Below, one piece after another: positions 33,290-48,060 of a stretch of 64,000 bases of DNA. The first letter of the stretch is position 1, and each line of letters begins with the position of its first letter. The position numbers were made by a program, and so were the translations under genes. A model generated the notes under the pieces. That model was not told the origin of the DNA and made no database searches. It was given only the letters and a program-made list of their open reading frames with translations. The stretch covers positions 1 through 64,000 of the forward strand of contig JBBHKE010000735.1 in NCBI GenBank assembly GCA_037447655.1, read 5' to 3'. The DNA is from Zygnema cylindricum. Its lineage: Eukaryota > Streptophyta > Zygnematophyceae > Zygnematales > Zygnemataceae.

Positions 33290-34140
33290 AATCAGTGGAT
33301 CGAGGCCTCAAACGATGAAATGCAGTCTACTATGGAGGCACAGACATGGGAGCTAGTGGATCTTCCTCCAAGCAGAAGAGCCATCGCCAACAAATGGGTA
33401 TTCTAGGAGAAGTTGAACCCGGACAACACCATCGGAAGGCCGAATTAGGCCAAGGCATAATAAAACAAATGTATTGACTTTGAGGAAATATTCTCCGCCT
33501 TTATTTCCACTGTCAAAATTTTGCTAAGGCTAAGAATATGGAAATACATCAAATGGATGTTAAAACTGCCTTCTTGCATGGAGAGTCATAAGAAACCATT
33601 TATATGAAACAACTTTGAATGTATGTTGAAAAGGGAAAAGAAGAATTAGTGTGTAAATTGATGAATTCTTTATATGGGCTAACACAAGCCCCGTGTCAAG
33701 GGAATTTGAAGTTTGACGAGTTTTTGCCTGCGTTGGGATTTAGGAGAATCAACTCAAATCATTCTGTATATGTCTTACAGGGAGAGGTGAAAATACAAAC
33801 ATAGAGCGATGCTAGCTATGGAGACATGCCAAGCCAGAAATCTACGACCGGCTTTGTTTTGAAGATTGAAGATGGAACTTGCTGCTGGAGTAGCAAATTA
33901 CAAAAGGTTACAACTCAATCCACAATGGAGTTAGGATATATGGCAGCAGCTTCCGCCCTCAAGGAGCTTCTATGGGTCAAGTCCATTTTACAAGAACTTG
34001 GGAATATGCAAACTGGTCCTCAAGCTTCTGGTGTGAAACCGGCTACTACGGAATTGCCTCTAACCGACCATCACTTAAAGCAAACACGACTTTGTTTGCG
34101 AAAAGTTACTTTATTAGAGTCAAGACATTATTAAAGTAAA
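33290..34140 (+). pseudogene. Copia C reverse transcriptase and RNase H remnants
   Basis: TWELVDLPPSRRAIANKWVF (about 33346-33405), then a decayed stretch, EIHQMDVKTAFLHGES (33541-33590), LMNSLYGLTQAPCQGNLKFDEF (33658-33722), and RNase H with SDASYGDMPSQKSTTGF (33807-33857), CCWSSKLQKVTTQSTME and LKELLWVKSILQELG. The YVDD region is missing: the sequence jumps from HSVYVLQGE to the RNase H block near 33790, a large internal deletion. Confidence 0.82.
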
Positions 34141-34409
34141 TCAACTCTAATATAACCACCAAAGTGCGACGGATAGAGTTCAATAGTACTATGAAAATGA
34201 AAATAAAGTACACCATGCGAGAGGCATTCTAGCCGTATGATCCGTCAAAAGTGTTCCGATGCTTAGTCAGCATAGTCATATAAGTCCAGCTGACCGTGGT
34301 CCTACATTGCGAAACTCCTGAGTATGTGTCGGTGATAAGGTACACAAACACAGTTTTGCAGAGATGCTATTGGACTAAGTGAGTAACTGAGTCTAAAGAT
34401 TTAGGGGTG

Positions 34410-35414
34410 TGTTGTAATTTATAAATTTTTATTTTCAGTAAATAGGGGTAAAAATAACTTAGAATATTTTCTAAGTAGTCTACTGTAATACTTACCTTAA
34501 TTAGCGTTACAGTAGCAACTTTTACAGGGACACGTGTCGACAAAAGAACGTTCGCAGGTTTTTTGGAGTGGCGCCGACAGTCAGCCACACGCGTCACGCA
34601 GTTGACGATTTGATTCACAAGATCGGACGAACGGGATCTGAACCGGGTATTCCGGAAATATATGGTACAATTTTACGGTACCATCGTCGATTGAATTTGT
34701 TCCAACGGACGTGATTCACCTAAGACCACAAGCGTGATTCACGATGGACCACAAGCGTGATTCGCGTGGGACTAGAAGTGACGAAGTACTCACGTGCTTG
34801 TTACTACACGACCACATTCGGCTGGACTTTAGCCACTACCGCTGACTAAGCATTCGGAACATTTTGTGTACGGTTGGATCGTTTTGTGTACGGTTCAATA
34901 TCTGGAAGTATTTGAATAAAATTGTTTTGTAGTTTAGTGTAATAAAAAATAGTGTTCCATTAATCAAGTTTTTAGAAAATAATAATTAGGGTTTTGAGCT
35001 ACAGTGACGTACAAGTAGGATGCTTTGTCGTTAGTCAAGATAACAACCATAGTAACAATTACCCAAATAAGTGTAGATTAGTAGATACACACTATGAGTA
35101 TATAATTTAGGACTAAGCCAATTTTGTAGCATCGAGTTTTGGGAATATGATTTTCTAAGGGCAGTTTTTGGGAAACTTCCAGATATCATATCTTATGGTT
35201 TACTAAGTCATTTAGGCTGCAATTCTGGGAATTGTTAGGTTACTGTATTTTGTACCAGTGTGGCAAATTTGAGGCATATTGGCCTTTTGAGTCATATTTG
35301 GTGTAAGCTGAAAGTTGGTGGTTGAGTAGGTGCTTGATAGCCTTTGTTGTTTTCCATGTCTACTTCCACTACTACTGCTGGTTCCCCTCCTGCAACGGTG
35401 GTTATAGAACAACA
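34410..35414 (+). repeat. Probable 3' LTR of Copia C
   Basis: Starts TGTTGTAATTTATAA after a purine-rich GATTTAGGGGTG and ends TTATAGAACAACA, giving terminal inverted repeats TGTTGT/ACAACA. 1005 bp. No second copy in the window confirms the borders. Contains an antisense tRNA-like segment (B-box-like GGTTCAGATCC, complement of 34634-34644). Confidence 0.5.
34625..34700 (-). other. tRNA-like segment, antisense inside LTR C
   Basis: The minus strand shows GGTTCAGATCC (34634-34644), a good B-box, with a weaker A-box-like GATGGTACCG 5' of it near 34675-34690. Not a complete tRNA. Confidence 0.4.
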
Positions 35415-36184
35415 TCTCCCTCTCACATTATCGCTTTTACCTCACACTTTTTAGAATGAGACACAACAATATAGGTATAAAATGAAAGATTTTTGAAAAA
35501 AAAATTGACAATTTTTAGGTTTTTATATTTAATGGCAAGTCGAGTGAGAAAAGTAGAAAACCGAAATCAGGAAACCATGGCGGAAAGTTCTTGAATCAGT
35601 AACTTCGATGTTGTCACAAGTGAGCATGGCGTCACAATGTCACCAAATCCTAATCATCTACAATTTTACAAAAATCTAGGCGTCTACAATTGTCGCTGTT
35701 TTTGTTGGCGTCACCAATCATCGAAAGTTTCGTGGTTGTCTTCAATCGTCACAAGTTGTACCTATGTCTACAACCATCACATTTTAAAGTTTCGACTTCA
35801 TTTTTGCACGTTGGGACGCTCTTCAAAGTAGTAGAGAGAATCTTCATAGCAGTCCGAATTATTTTATCAAAGTACCGATTACATGGGGACACCCCCTGAG
35901 GATGTACGAAAAGTTGTCGTCTTATGGTTTTTTGACCCATTGTCACGTCATCTTCAAACTTATTTTAGAACACATCGGCGATGTGTTTTAAATAAAGTAA
36001 AGCCGCTTCGACAAATAGGAAAACTTATCCCATGTGTGAAAAAATTCAAAAGGTTTTGACGAGGAAAAAAAAAGTACAAAGTTGTTTGTTTTTGTCCGCT
36101 TACATCTTGTACGTTTTATTTTTGCAGGCGTCTCGATGTTGCAGTGTCATTTCACGAAAAGTTGAAAAATATGCGAAGTCTTGG
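35415..36184. other. Spacer, no gene seen
   Basis: AT-rich sequence between Copia C and the next LTR. It contains several GTCACAATC/GTCACAAG-like short repeats at 35595-35780 but no supported frame. Confidence 0.4.
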
Positions 36185-37231
36185 TGGACTGGAGTTATAA
36201 TTTGTGTTTTTTCTAGGTCTGAATTTATTCTATTTGTTTGTCCAATGGTCTATCTAAGTCATCCGTACTTGTCGTAGTCATTGGAAGATACAAATAGCCA
36301 TGGTTGCCGCCATAGTCAGAAAGAACCATACAGATATGCTAACAAATGACCAAATTGTAGGATCTAAAAAGATTTGATCCTACGGCGTAGCCGTGCACCT
36401 TATCCACTAAGACATTGACAAAACGATACATGGTTTGAGTTTAGATCTTACTTAAACGTAAAAACAATTTACATACTCCATAAACAAATTACAAAACGAA
36501 ACGACATTGAATTTAAACGGACGCAATTAAATGTCGACTTCATATCAGATGGCGCACAGTGGAGCCGTGCACCAGAGTGATCATTTAGCGGTTTGTAAGC
36601 TAATCGCCGGCGGATGACACGTGGCAAGCCATGAATAGACATCGACTATTACGGGTAGAGCGACCATGGCTCAGGAAATGACAAGCGTCAACGGAGCGGC
36701 CATGCCGTACTATGGTCGTACAATATGTACCGCGGCAGTTGTACTTCTAGTACTTTACACTCTTGTGATTGGTATGTTACAGTAGAAGTAGGGAGTTCAG
36801 GGAGGGAATTAGGACTTAGACTTTTTGAGGCACCTCTCTCTGAGGGGCCTTTTGTATTTATAGACCATCTTTGGCCGGCCATAACTTACTGCTCAAGGGA
36901 GCAAATTTAGAGATTCTTTTTGCTGCGGACTCAATAGAGTCCAGGCTACACAGCGAGGTAGTCGATCAAAGATTTTTCTTGCCAGGTTGACAGCATTTAT
37001 AAGGGAAAATCAAAGTGTGGGAATATGTCCAAATACTCATATTCTAACTTTGCATTCTGTGGGGGAACTGAGAACACATAAAGTCTTCTTTCACAGGGGT
37101 GAAGTTGTATTGGGGTTCTGACTGTCAGGGTGTCAATCATTTGGGTTTTTATAAACTAGGAGCCGGCAATATCTAGATAAGCTTTTGTGGATCTGCTATT
37201 TCTGTGGGGAAATGGAGCCCATAAAATTTCA
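36185..37231 (+). mobile_element. Probable solo LTR of the A/B Copia group
   Basis: Contains the group's LTR landmarks in order: TTTTCTAGGTCTGAAT (about 36208), GTCGTAGTCATTGG, GCCATGG, an antisense tRNA-like segment (36362-36410), ACCTCTCTCTGAGGGG, CGGCCATAACTTACTGCTCA with hairpin TGCTCAAGGGAGCA (36890-36903), and an end ...GGAGCCCATAAAATTTCA at 37231. No pol sequence lies nearby. The 5' border is approximate and no clean target duplication is visible. Confidence 0.6.
36362..36425 (-). other. tRNA-like segment, antisense inside the 36-kb LTR
   Basis: The minus strand shows A-box-like TAGTGGATAAGGTGCACGG (36391-36409) and B-box-like GGATCAAATCT (36370-36380). Confidence 0.42.
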
Positions 37232-38680
37232 CCTAGTAGGAGAGTTTTATGCAAAGGAATGTTGTACAGCCACGACTGCAAGGGTGTACGTCTAGGATGC
37301 CATGGAATGACATATAACATGCTAAATCGTTTCAAAAATGACGATGTGTCTTGCGACGCTTCAAAAAGTTTCGAAAAATAGGGTGCGTCATCATAGATTG
37401 TAGACGTTGACAGCCGTCACGGGCATTGTCGACGTATAGAATCGTCACACCGCTAATAAATAATGTCGTTGTTACACATACGGACACCTCAAATCCAGGT
37501 TTCCAAATTTGCACGAAAAAACAAAGTTCTCTGAGGTACAAGTACATGGGCCATTCCCTAATAGCGATACACGGTATACCTTTCTTTTTACTAATTGCCT
37601 TGTTTCTTATCTTAGGGTAAGATTCCATTAGAGGAAAAGTGGGGTTGTTTAATAAAAATCTTACGATGTTAACTGGATACTTGTCAGAATACTCCTATAT
37701 TATAGGAGTAAGCATTGACCGTTGGATGTTTCATAATTTAAGATCCACGAAGCAATCGTGCAAATCATCAGTTGTTGCACATTGGCCGTGTACCATTGGT
37801 ACACGAGAGAAAGTAAAAAGTTGTCCATCTCGAACAGGCGATCACAGGCCTACACGTGGGACAGGCCATGTGCAGGACATGTGCCTCCTGCCACGCGGGA
37901 TGTAGGTCAACTGAAATTGTTTTCGCGAGTTCCGTTTGACATCCACCGACCTTCAAAGTTTGCCGTGTCTTATTGCCATTCCGTTTCGAAATTTTGATTT
38001 CCATTTTCAAGATTAAAATATGGTTGTAGAACTTTCGTACAAATCATTAACTACCTCCGTTGGCACAAATATTACGTTCGGATTTTACGTTTAAAGAATT
38101 CTTTTAGATGTTTTTAATGTGCACACTAGCCTATGTGGCACCAATCATAATTGCGAAAGGTTGTTTACTGTCCCGACAAAATGGAGCGAACTGCTAGTAT
38201 ACCTTGTCATTTGACATGTCCGTACGTTTACTGGGACCGCCTAACAGAATCGAGGCCTCATCAACTTTGAAACTTGAAAAAAGAATGAAACGGGGATGGG
38301 AGAGAGTGAGGAATTAGGGGCTTTTTTTTTTTTTCACAATCCATCAAGTATTTAAGTATGGAAGTGAAGTGGAAGAATAAAGTAGCTATCTCTGTAATTA
38401 TTGGCCAGATATTTATCCATAGTTCATCGCGATATATAGACAGACCACCGCTATAGTTTTCCCTACCGATATGTTGAACCAACATATCTTTTTTCGGTTG
38501 GTCAAAAAAAGTTGCATATCGGTAGCGATAGAGTTCAATATACAACGCTACAAATTAAGCATGCGCTTACATATTCCCACCAAAAACTTGCCGAATTATC
38601 GTTTCTCAACGCTCCAGCTCATGGACCGCCTATTTTCCCGTTTTCGCTGTCGTAAGTTATAAACCGGAATGTATGTAAAC
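37232..38680. other. Intergenic, no gene; small cruciform near 38463-38525
   Basis: No supported coding region. The stem CTACCGATATG (38463-38473) pairs with CATATCGGTAG (38515-38525), and inner segments form further small stems. The stretch 37555-37575 (TAATAGCGATACACGGTATAC) resembles one end of a T-type element. Confidence 0.45.
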
Positions 38681-38993
38681 CATAGTTCAAAAGTAGGTGA
38701 CCGTACGCCCATACAATATGCCTATTGTACGCAAAACATACAATATGCCCTTAAGACCCATATTGTATTGGCCGCAAAATGAAATAAAACAGGAACAGGG
38801 TTGAGTTGCACATCGATCGATAGAGAATTAAACGACATGTCTAAATTAAAAAAAAAGATCGGACAAAAAAAATATTTCTGTGAGTTTTGAGGGACTTTTT
38901 ATTTAAACCGTCAGATTTGGACGATCGGAGGGTCGTTGATCAAAGTAGGCGATTTAAGAAGATCACATGAAAAGCCCATAACACAACTTACGA
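38681..38993. mobile_element. hAT-like MITE H1, copy 3, right end lost
   Basis: Starts with the intact left end CATAGTTCAAAAGTAGG and follows H1 copy 1 (TATTGTACGCAAAACATACAAT, GACCCATATTGTATTGGCC, AAAAGCCCATAACACAACTTACG) until about 38993, where it stops before the right end. Confidence 0.82.
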
Positions 38994-39139
38994 AAGGACA
39001 ATCTGTCATATTAGCGTCTGCAATTTTTAGGGCCACACTAAATAAAGCCTCAAATTGACCAACCAGGCAGTATGGGACGACAAAAAAAAAAATAACCACA
39101 CTTCCAAAAAAATTACCAAAACCTTCAGACCAACCCCGT

Positions 39140-39400
39140 TGGCGTTCACACGGTCGAAACGCGGCTGTCAGACGAATATGTGTGAACGTGATTTTTTACG
39201 ACAGGGTTTTTTTCCCTTTTTTGAACGCACATTCTCATGCGTCCGCTGTTACTAAAACTAATTTATTGTACTTTTTACATTTATGTACGGTCTGACACTG
39301 ACCGTACACCACTCTATTTAAGAGACAACGTACTTTCATTTTTTACGGTATTGGGAAATAGCCCTAATTAGAGTAAAGAAAAATATAGAATAAACTACGC
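39140..39400. mobile_element. Diverged relic of a T1-like element
   Basis: Shares diluted T1 phrases in order (TTCACACGGTCGAAACG, GACGAATATGTGTGAACG, GAACGCACATTCTCATG, CCGTACACCACTCTATTT, CCCTAATTAGAGTAAAG), so it is an old copy. Ends not determined. Confidence 0.5.
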
Positions 39401-40321
39401 TATTTGAGAATTTTTCCGGTTTTTTTTTTTTCCCGGTTTTTTTTCCCACGGAATGTCATCCTACGCCGTGTCACTTCTCTAAAAAATTCCGTCCGGCGGC
39501 GTGCACTGTACTTTGATCTTACGTCAGATTCGGACGTTCGTACAGGAGTGTGCACGACGCACACACATACAGATGTCCAACCGATTGACCGTCAAATTTA
39601 TGCTCAACGGTACTTTATTTGTACCAATGTGTACTTCAAACGTACGTTTTTTGACAAAATGACGTAAGTGACTGTGCGCAACCAAAACAGTCACTGTTAT
39701 GATCAATTCCCTAAAATAATATTGAAATATTTAATATATTCATTATATTGAAAAATTTGAAATCCACAACTCCGTTTGTATTACAAGTTTACAATACCGT
39801 ACGAAGTATATTTAATTATTTAATACGCCCAGTCTGCACAGACTACAACATGAAACGATTTACTTCCAAACCCTAAATACTTCATCAAAGCTCAGTGGTT
39901 TCTGCAGGCTTTTGAATCATTTAAATAAGCTCCTATTGTGTCTTTGCTATAAAATCAAATAAGCAATAAAAAAATGTGTATTTTATAACGGTCTATTTGT
40001 AACAAAAAACAAAAACAGCGGAAAAAAGCAAAAAGAAAGAGATCCTTCACATTCCTTCACCGACCTTTTCGTTGTAATTGCTGTTTGTTTTACTATCTTG
40101 AAAATAAGTTTGCTGGAGTGTTTTACAAATTGCTACAGTAGTTATGATGATCCAATAGCTTCTTGAAATGTCATTTTAATCCTCTCCTGGTTTGTACTTG
40201 AAAAAAAGTTCCAGAAGAGATAGATAGGAAGTTATGGCTACAAGGGGAGTGTGGCAATTGAGAAGACTTGTTGTCAAGTTTTGTGATCATGGTGGAAGTA
40301 GTCGTGGTGCGCGGTAATTTT

Positions 40322-40500
40322 ACAAACTCGTTCCCTCCCTCTCTCTCTCCCTCTCTCTTACTCTCTCTCCGTCTCCCTCTCCCTCGCTCTCTCTCCCTTC
40401 CACTCTCCCTTCCACCCTCCCTTTCCCTCTCTGTTTCTCTCCGTCTCCCTCTCCCTACCTCAGCCTCTTCCTCACCTCTCCCTCTCTCTCCCTCATTTGT
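40322..40500. repeat. CT-rich low-complexity tract
   Basis: CTCTCCCTCTCTCTC-type repeats on the plus strand. A Leu/Ser/Pro frame through it is an artefact of composition. Confidence 0.85.
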
Positions 40501-40876
40501 GATTTTTTGAGAGAGAGGAAAGAGTGGAGGGATTTCTCTTTATTTACCCCTCTCTCTCTGGTATCTCCAGATATCTCGTACGTATATTCACCCTATTAGT
40601 CTATTGTTTGGTTAAACGAAAATACTGAATTTTCGGTTTGTTACTTTCACTGTTTCTTAGCAATGTGCAGTAAGAAGATCCTATAAATTTGCTGTACGCG
40701 ATGTCTGTAGTAAGAAGTGAACATTTTTTTGATTGCTCCTGTTACCTGGACCATTTTATATACGTAAGAGCGTTGATAAAACCTGAACTAGACAGAAATC
40801 TGTGTGGACAACCTGAATTCAACGTGGTCCTGTTTTTTCCATATGTGAATATTATACTGATAATGCTGATTCACAG

Positions 40877-40978
40877 TGGAGGAGAGGGAGAGTGGGAGAA
40901 TGAGGGAGGGGAGGGAGGGGAAGTAGAGGAACGGGAGGGGAGGGGAGGGGAGCGGCAGGGAGGGAGGGAATGAGGGCG
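40877..40978. repeat. GA-rich low-complexity tract
   Basis: GGAGGGGAGGGAGGGG-type repeats on the plus strand, complementary in composition to 40322-40500 about 400 bp away. Confidence 0.85.
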
Positions 40979-43900
40979 AGTAAAAGAAAGATGCACTCAG
41001 CACTGGCATGTATGCCTCTTTTTTTGCATTTCAAGCAGGAAACAATCATGTATTATTTTGAGGAAATTGCAAACTGACTTATGGCAGCTACACAATTTTT
41101 AATATGAACTAAACTAAACTCTGGCTGCTATTTTGACCGACACATAATTTCGTGTGAACAATAAAGTATCATTTTTGACCTTGTTGTTGCTCATGTGGAC
41201 TGTCGGTTAATATTCTTGTTCACTGTTTGCTCCATTCACGCTAATGGTGGTGAACAGTTTTCCATCCTTTAAATCGAGTTCAGTTCTGCGTTTCGCATCG
41301 GAAACACTTAGCTTTCTGAAGTCCTTGTGTCATCTCAAGAGGCATTGTTGTGTTTGAAATATAAAATCATTTTAAACAAAATGTGAATGACATTATGACA
41401 GTTAGGAATATCATCGTCACCAATGGCTACAGCGGGACTTTTACCTGCAAATCTGACAAGCCTTTTCCGAATAGATTTTTTGGCTTTTTGTAAACATGCT
41501 CTTTGTATCATGTCAATTGCTAATGTTTAACAATTTTATTTAACTTTTTTTGGTTAGTGATGCCACCTTTAGTTATGTTGTTTTAAAGTCATGTTCTTAC
41601 CACCAGGAGGATGCTAATTGGAGACTGAAGTTATAAGGCAGTTTGGTTGTGAATTTAGTCTATCACTTCTACACATGGCTTTGTGTCGAATCTGATTCTA
41701 AGCTTTTTCTTATGTGTACGAGTCACAGAGAATTTTTAGAAACACGGCTGGAAGGATGGCAAGCATTGAATCCACAACTTGAAGTACAACCTACTCTCAA
41801 CCGTGGGAAACATCCACATCTTGTCGGTTATTTTGGTATGGTTATATGCACTCTTGATCCATTCTGCCATATCTCTCTCCACTCTTCTTGTCGCTGAAGT
41901 GTTGATCATTGTTCATTTGATTGATAAGTATGGAGTTTTACTTTCCTTTCTCGGGTGGACTGAATGGATAGGATGTACAGTCTGTAATGTTACACCCTGA
42001 ATTGTTATTAGCGTTATTAATGCTAATTCTGTGCCTGCTTTTTTTCGCCACTAAACATAAGATAGCTTTTTATAATATTAATTGGTTTTCTCTTAACATA
42101 ACTTGGTGAAGTGGTTAAAAATCCTCCACGTTACTTGGACCTGAATTAGAACTAGACCTCAATTAGAACTAGTGACTCTAAAGTAAATCCCACACTATAT
42201 ATGTCTTAACGCTAATAATCCGCCACGTCTCCTGCACTAAATTAGTATCAGACATTCTAGTTTCGCATTAACACTAATAATTTTTTAACACTAATAACAA
42301 TTGGCAGTAGTTTTTATGATGCCAAAAGATGTTTAACCTGCCCTTCATCTTTAGAATCTATACTATCTCTCTACAGATTGCACTTATGTAATTATCTATT
42401 TATATTTGTTCTTGGTACTGAAGACATTTTTGAGTACTTATGCCTAGTTTGTATCTTGGCATCTTGCCCAGGAGATTAGCCAATACTTAAAGTTTATTGA
42501 ACAGGGATGGTCCAAACTAGTAAGTTACAACAAGCAATGGTAGCAAACACACAAAGGGAGGGAGAGGGAGGGAGAGAGAGCAGAAGAGGGAGAGAGACAC
42601 ATTTTTCACACTTATTGCGGCCAAAGTTGATATTATTACCACGAATACGTATGCTCGTGGCAGAAAGGACTGTTAATTGTGTTTTATAACTAGTATTGGC
42701 TGCGCGGTATTGTACTGCCGAGGTAGGGGAGAGAAGGAGAGGAGTCTTAGCTTAGAAACCGTCAATAATCTATTGCTAAATTTTCAGTAACCCTAACCAT
42801 TTTTCGTAGACAAAGATTTGACAATTTTTTGCATGTGTACCTGTAGGGCTTTTTGCAAGTTTTTTTGCCTTATGCATATATCCTATATGTGGTTATAGTA
42901 GGCCCTAAGGGTGTTTAATCAATATAACACTATATAAATGACAAGAAAAAGATATTAGTCGTTGATAAGTTTGGACAATTCTGTGATGCTGATAAACTGG
43001 CTTTGAGACAGTTTTTTTTTTTTTCTTTTTGAAGTAAAACATACTGATACATTCTTACACACTGTTATATTCACTTGTTTATATGACATAAATAAACATA
43101 AGAAGTTATTCACGTGGATTTTGATTGTGTGGTTTGTTGAGAATGACAGCGAATGGTTCACAAAAAGTAATTGATTTACGGAATCGAGGAGTGGAAGAAG
43201 TAGTAGAACAAGCACAAAGACTACGGGACTCCACGGGACGGAAAGTTAAAAAATTGAGTACTCGACATCTTACCAAAAACCAGAGTGTACAAGGAACTTG
43301 GAGTCCTGGATGGCAACAATGAATAGAAGATTCCTTTTTTTAGTGTATCCTTTTTTGTCATAGGTTCTTTTTCTTCTCGATTTCTTTGGGGTGTCCAAAT
43401 GGAAGCGTAGATTCACTTTTTTGTTGAACAATGGCACAACTTTCATCATATATACTTTCAGATTTTTCAATGTCTTTGACATTCAATGTTTTTATTCTTT
43501 CGACAAATCGTAATGAGAAGTTTTTTAGGTCAAAGGAAGTGTAGTCTTTGTGTTGGTGCTTTTTACAGCCCTTTGTATATTCTGGGCTTGTAGAAGTGAC
43601 AAAGTTTTAGTTTCTAGGGAATTTTGGTTTTGAACCTGAATAAGTGTATCAATATTACATTTGGAAATCGTTAATGGGAGTCGCTTCAGCATTTACACTG
43701 GTGGCAAATAGTGTATGTTTCAAAGTTTTTGTCAGTGGAGCATATTTTTCGACGAGCTCTAAAAGAAATGGATTTACTGAAAGTCTGTTACATGCTTGTT
43801 GGTTACGGCGAACTAGAAACTAGAAACTTGACGCTTTTCTGGCACTTCTCTCATTTTATCTGTCCATGATTGTACAAAAAATCACTTCATTTTTGTCAAA

Positions 43901-45832
43901 CAAAGAAGGTTTCGGAAATACGTGCTTACTGGCTATGGAGTTACATGTAAATGCTATGTTTGTAATTCCTTGAGGCGCCCCTTTGAGTAATAAGCCCCGA
44001 ATGTTTGGTGCCCATTGTATCAATGGATAGACAAAATGGGATAAACAGCTTTATGATTCTCTTGCTAGGAAAAACTCTGTCGATCATGTAAGGTGCACAC
44101 TGTTACATCATTGGCAGGTACACCAACTAAAAAAGTTTCTCAGGACTAAAGAGATACAGGCCGTTTTCATGGCTTTGACGATGGGTTTGTTTGCCAGTAA
44201 ATTGTGTATTTTCCTGCAAGACAAATTGGAAGGCCATTCCTAGGGCCACTACACCGTGTATCGCTATTGGTGTTAATGTTTTTTCGTCTCTTAAAACATT
44301 TTTTCTCCGTACACTCGTCCTATTTTCAAATGGAGACCGTCAATCGAAAGCTAAGAATATTACCTTTCAATCGCAACCGTTTGAACCAAAGATGGGTAGA
44401 AATGGCAAAATGACGCCGAAGTACTACAGTGTGCATAGAAAATATATAAAAATTCGCAAAGATACCCATCAGATCCCCTAAAACACGTAAAAAGTCAATA
44501 TCTACATCCAAAAACCTTGAAAAAAAAACACAGACTTCAAAATTAGCGAGAATAGTGTGTCGGACGCTCATACAAAACTAATGAATAAAAATTCACTTTT
44601 CGAGCGTCATGGTCATTCTGCTGCTGATCCGAAACATTGTCGGCGTACAGACGTTGAACCGGTTAAAACAGACTGGAAATCAATTGAACTCTTGTCAGTA
44701 ATAGTCAAGACTGTTTAGGCAGACAGATGGCAACATATTTATAGAATAGTGAAGAGATTATGCATAATTTTAACTGTACTGGTCATCACAACAATTATTA
44801 CATTTCCGTCCACAATTTTACTAAATTTCTCTTCCACACTATGATATCAGAATACGAGCATGCCGCATGCATATCCATAAATTGGAAACAACATAGTGAG
44901 AAACGCTAACAAGGTTTTATTTTGAAAACGGGGTATGTTTAAAGATGTCATACTAATAATCTTCATCCTCGGATGACACTACACCTTGCGTCGCTTTCAG
45001 TGTTAACATTTTTTTCACCACTTAAGAATGTTCCTCCATACATGTCCCGATTTATGATTGGAGACCACCAATCGCAACATGAAAACTTTGCCTTCTAATC
45101 ATAACTGTCAGATTTTCAATACGACAAATGTGCACAGGGAAAAAATGTTTTAAGCAGTTAAAAATGCATTAACACTATTAAGTGATTCATGATATAGTCC
45201 CTCCTGAGCTGGACTAACCAAGACTGGATTTTAGATTCCGTAATCAATTCATCACAAATTCTAAATTACCACTACCCTATATAATGGCCTTCATACATCC
45301 ATGAAACACACTGAAATCCAGACCAAATCTCACATTACATTCATGAAGATTGTGCCACGTTGCTACCTTGAAATAAGCAAAAATAAACAACTCAACACAA
45401 AGGCCGTTAACCCCAATTTTTTCAACTTATCCAAACAAACATATTTGCTCTAGATAGTTTTAACACAGATTTATACAAGAATCAATACCACTACTTCTTT
45501 TACACTCCTATGCCTGTAGGAGTTGACTTAATTCTGTCTACCAACAATCAAGCCAATGAAATCAGCAAACTGCAGTCCCAAATTGCAGTCTTTTTGCGTC
45601 CCAAATTTTATCATTTTGTGTACACATCCCCTCCCTATGTTTACAACCCAAATGTTCTCTGTCAACTCAAACGGCTTCTAAATACAAGGCTTCATCTCAC
45701 AATATGACTCACTAATCCCATTAATCTGCAATGAGCTGGCTGTCGAAGATTAAAGCCATCTAAAAGTCAATCTCTTCTCTTAATTACATCATGATTTCAA
45801 CTTCAATTTCAACTTCCAAACGAACTACGTCT

Positions 45833-48060
<2,228 letters not shown>

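Larger units (their letters stand above)
32329..35414 (+). mobile_element. Copia C, internally deleted, with probable 3' LTR
   Basis: A Copia element lacking gag, protease and the first part of integrase: the B-type LTR end joins straight to integrase at 32329. Remaining pol pieces run to about 34134; a probable 3' LTR follows at 34410-35414. Many frameshifts and stops. Its RT and RNase H differ clearly from A and B, so it is another lineage. Confidence 0.75.
39401..45832. other. Gene-poor stretch, no supported gene
   Basis: No reading frame here shows a known domain or a convincing exon series. It contains a pyrimidine tract (40322-40500), a purine tract (40877-40978), a short (GGGAGA)n run (about 42555-42595) and two related direct repeats near 44250-44360 and 44990-45100. 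Roughly the last 100 bases before 45833 should contain the 3' UTR of the cysteine protease gene. Confidence 0.5.

Noticed and set aside
40268-40510. A Leu/Ser/Pro protein from the CT tract
   Set aside because: Simple-sequence artefact without start context, exon neighbours or domain.
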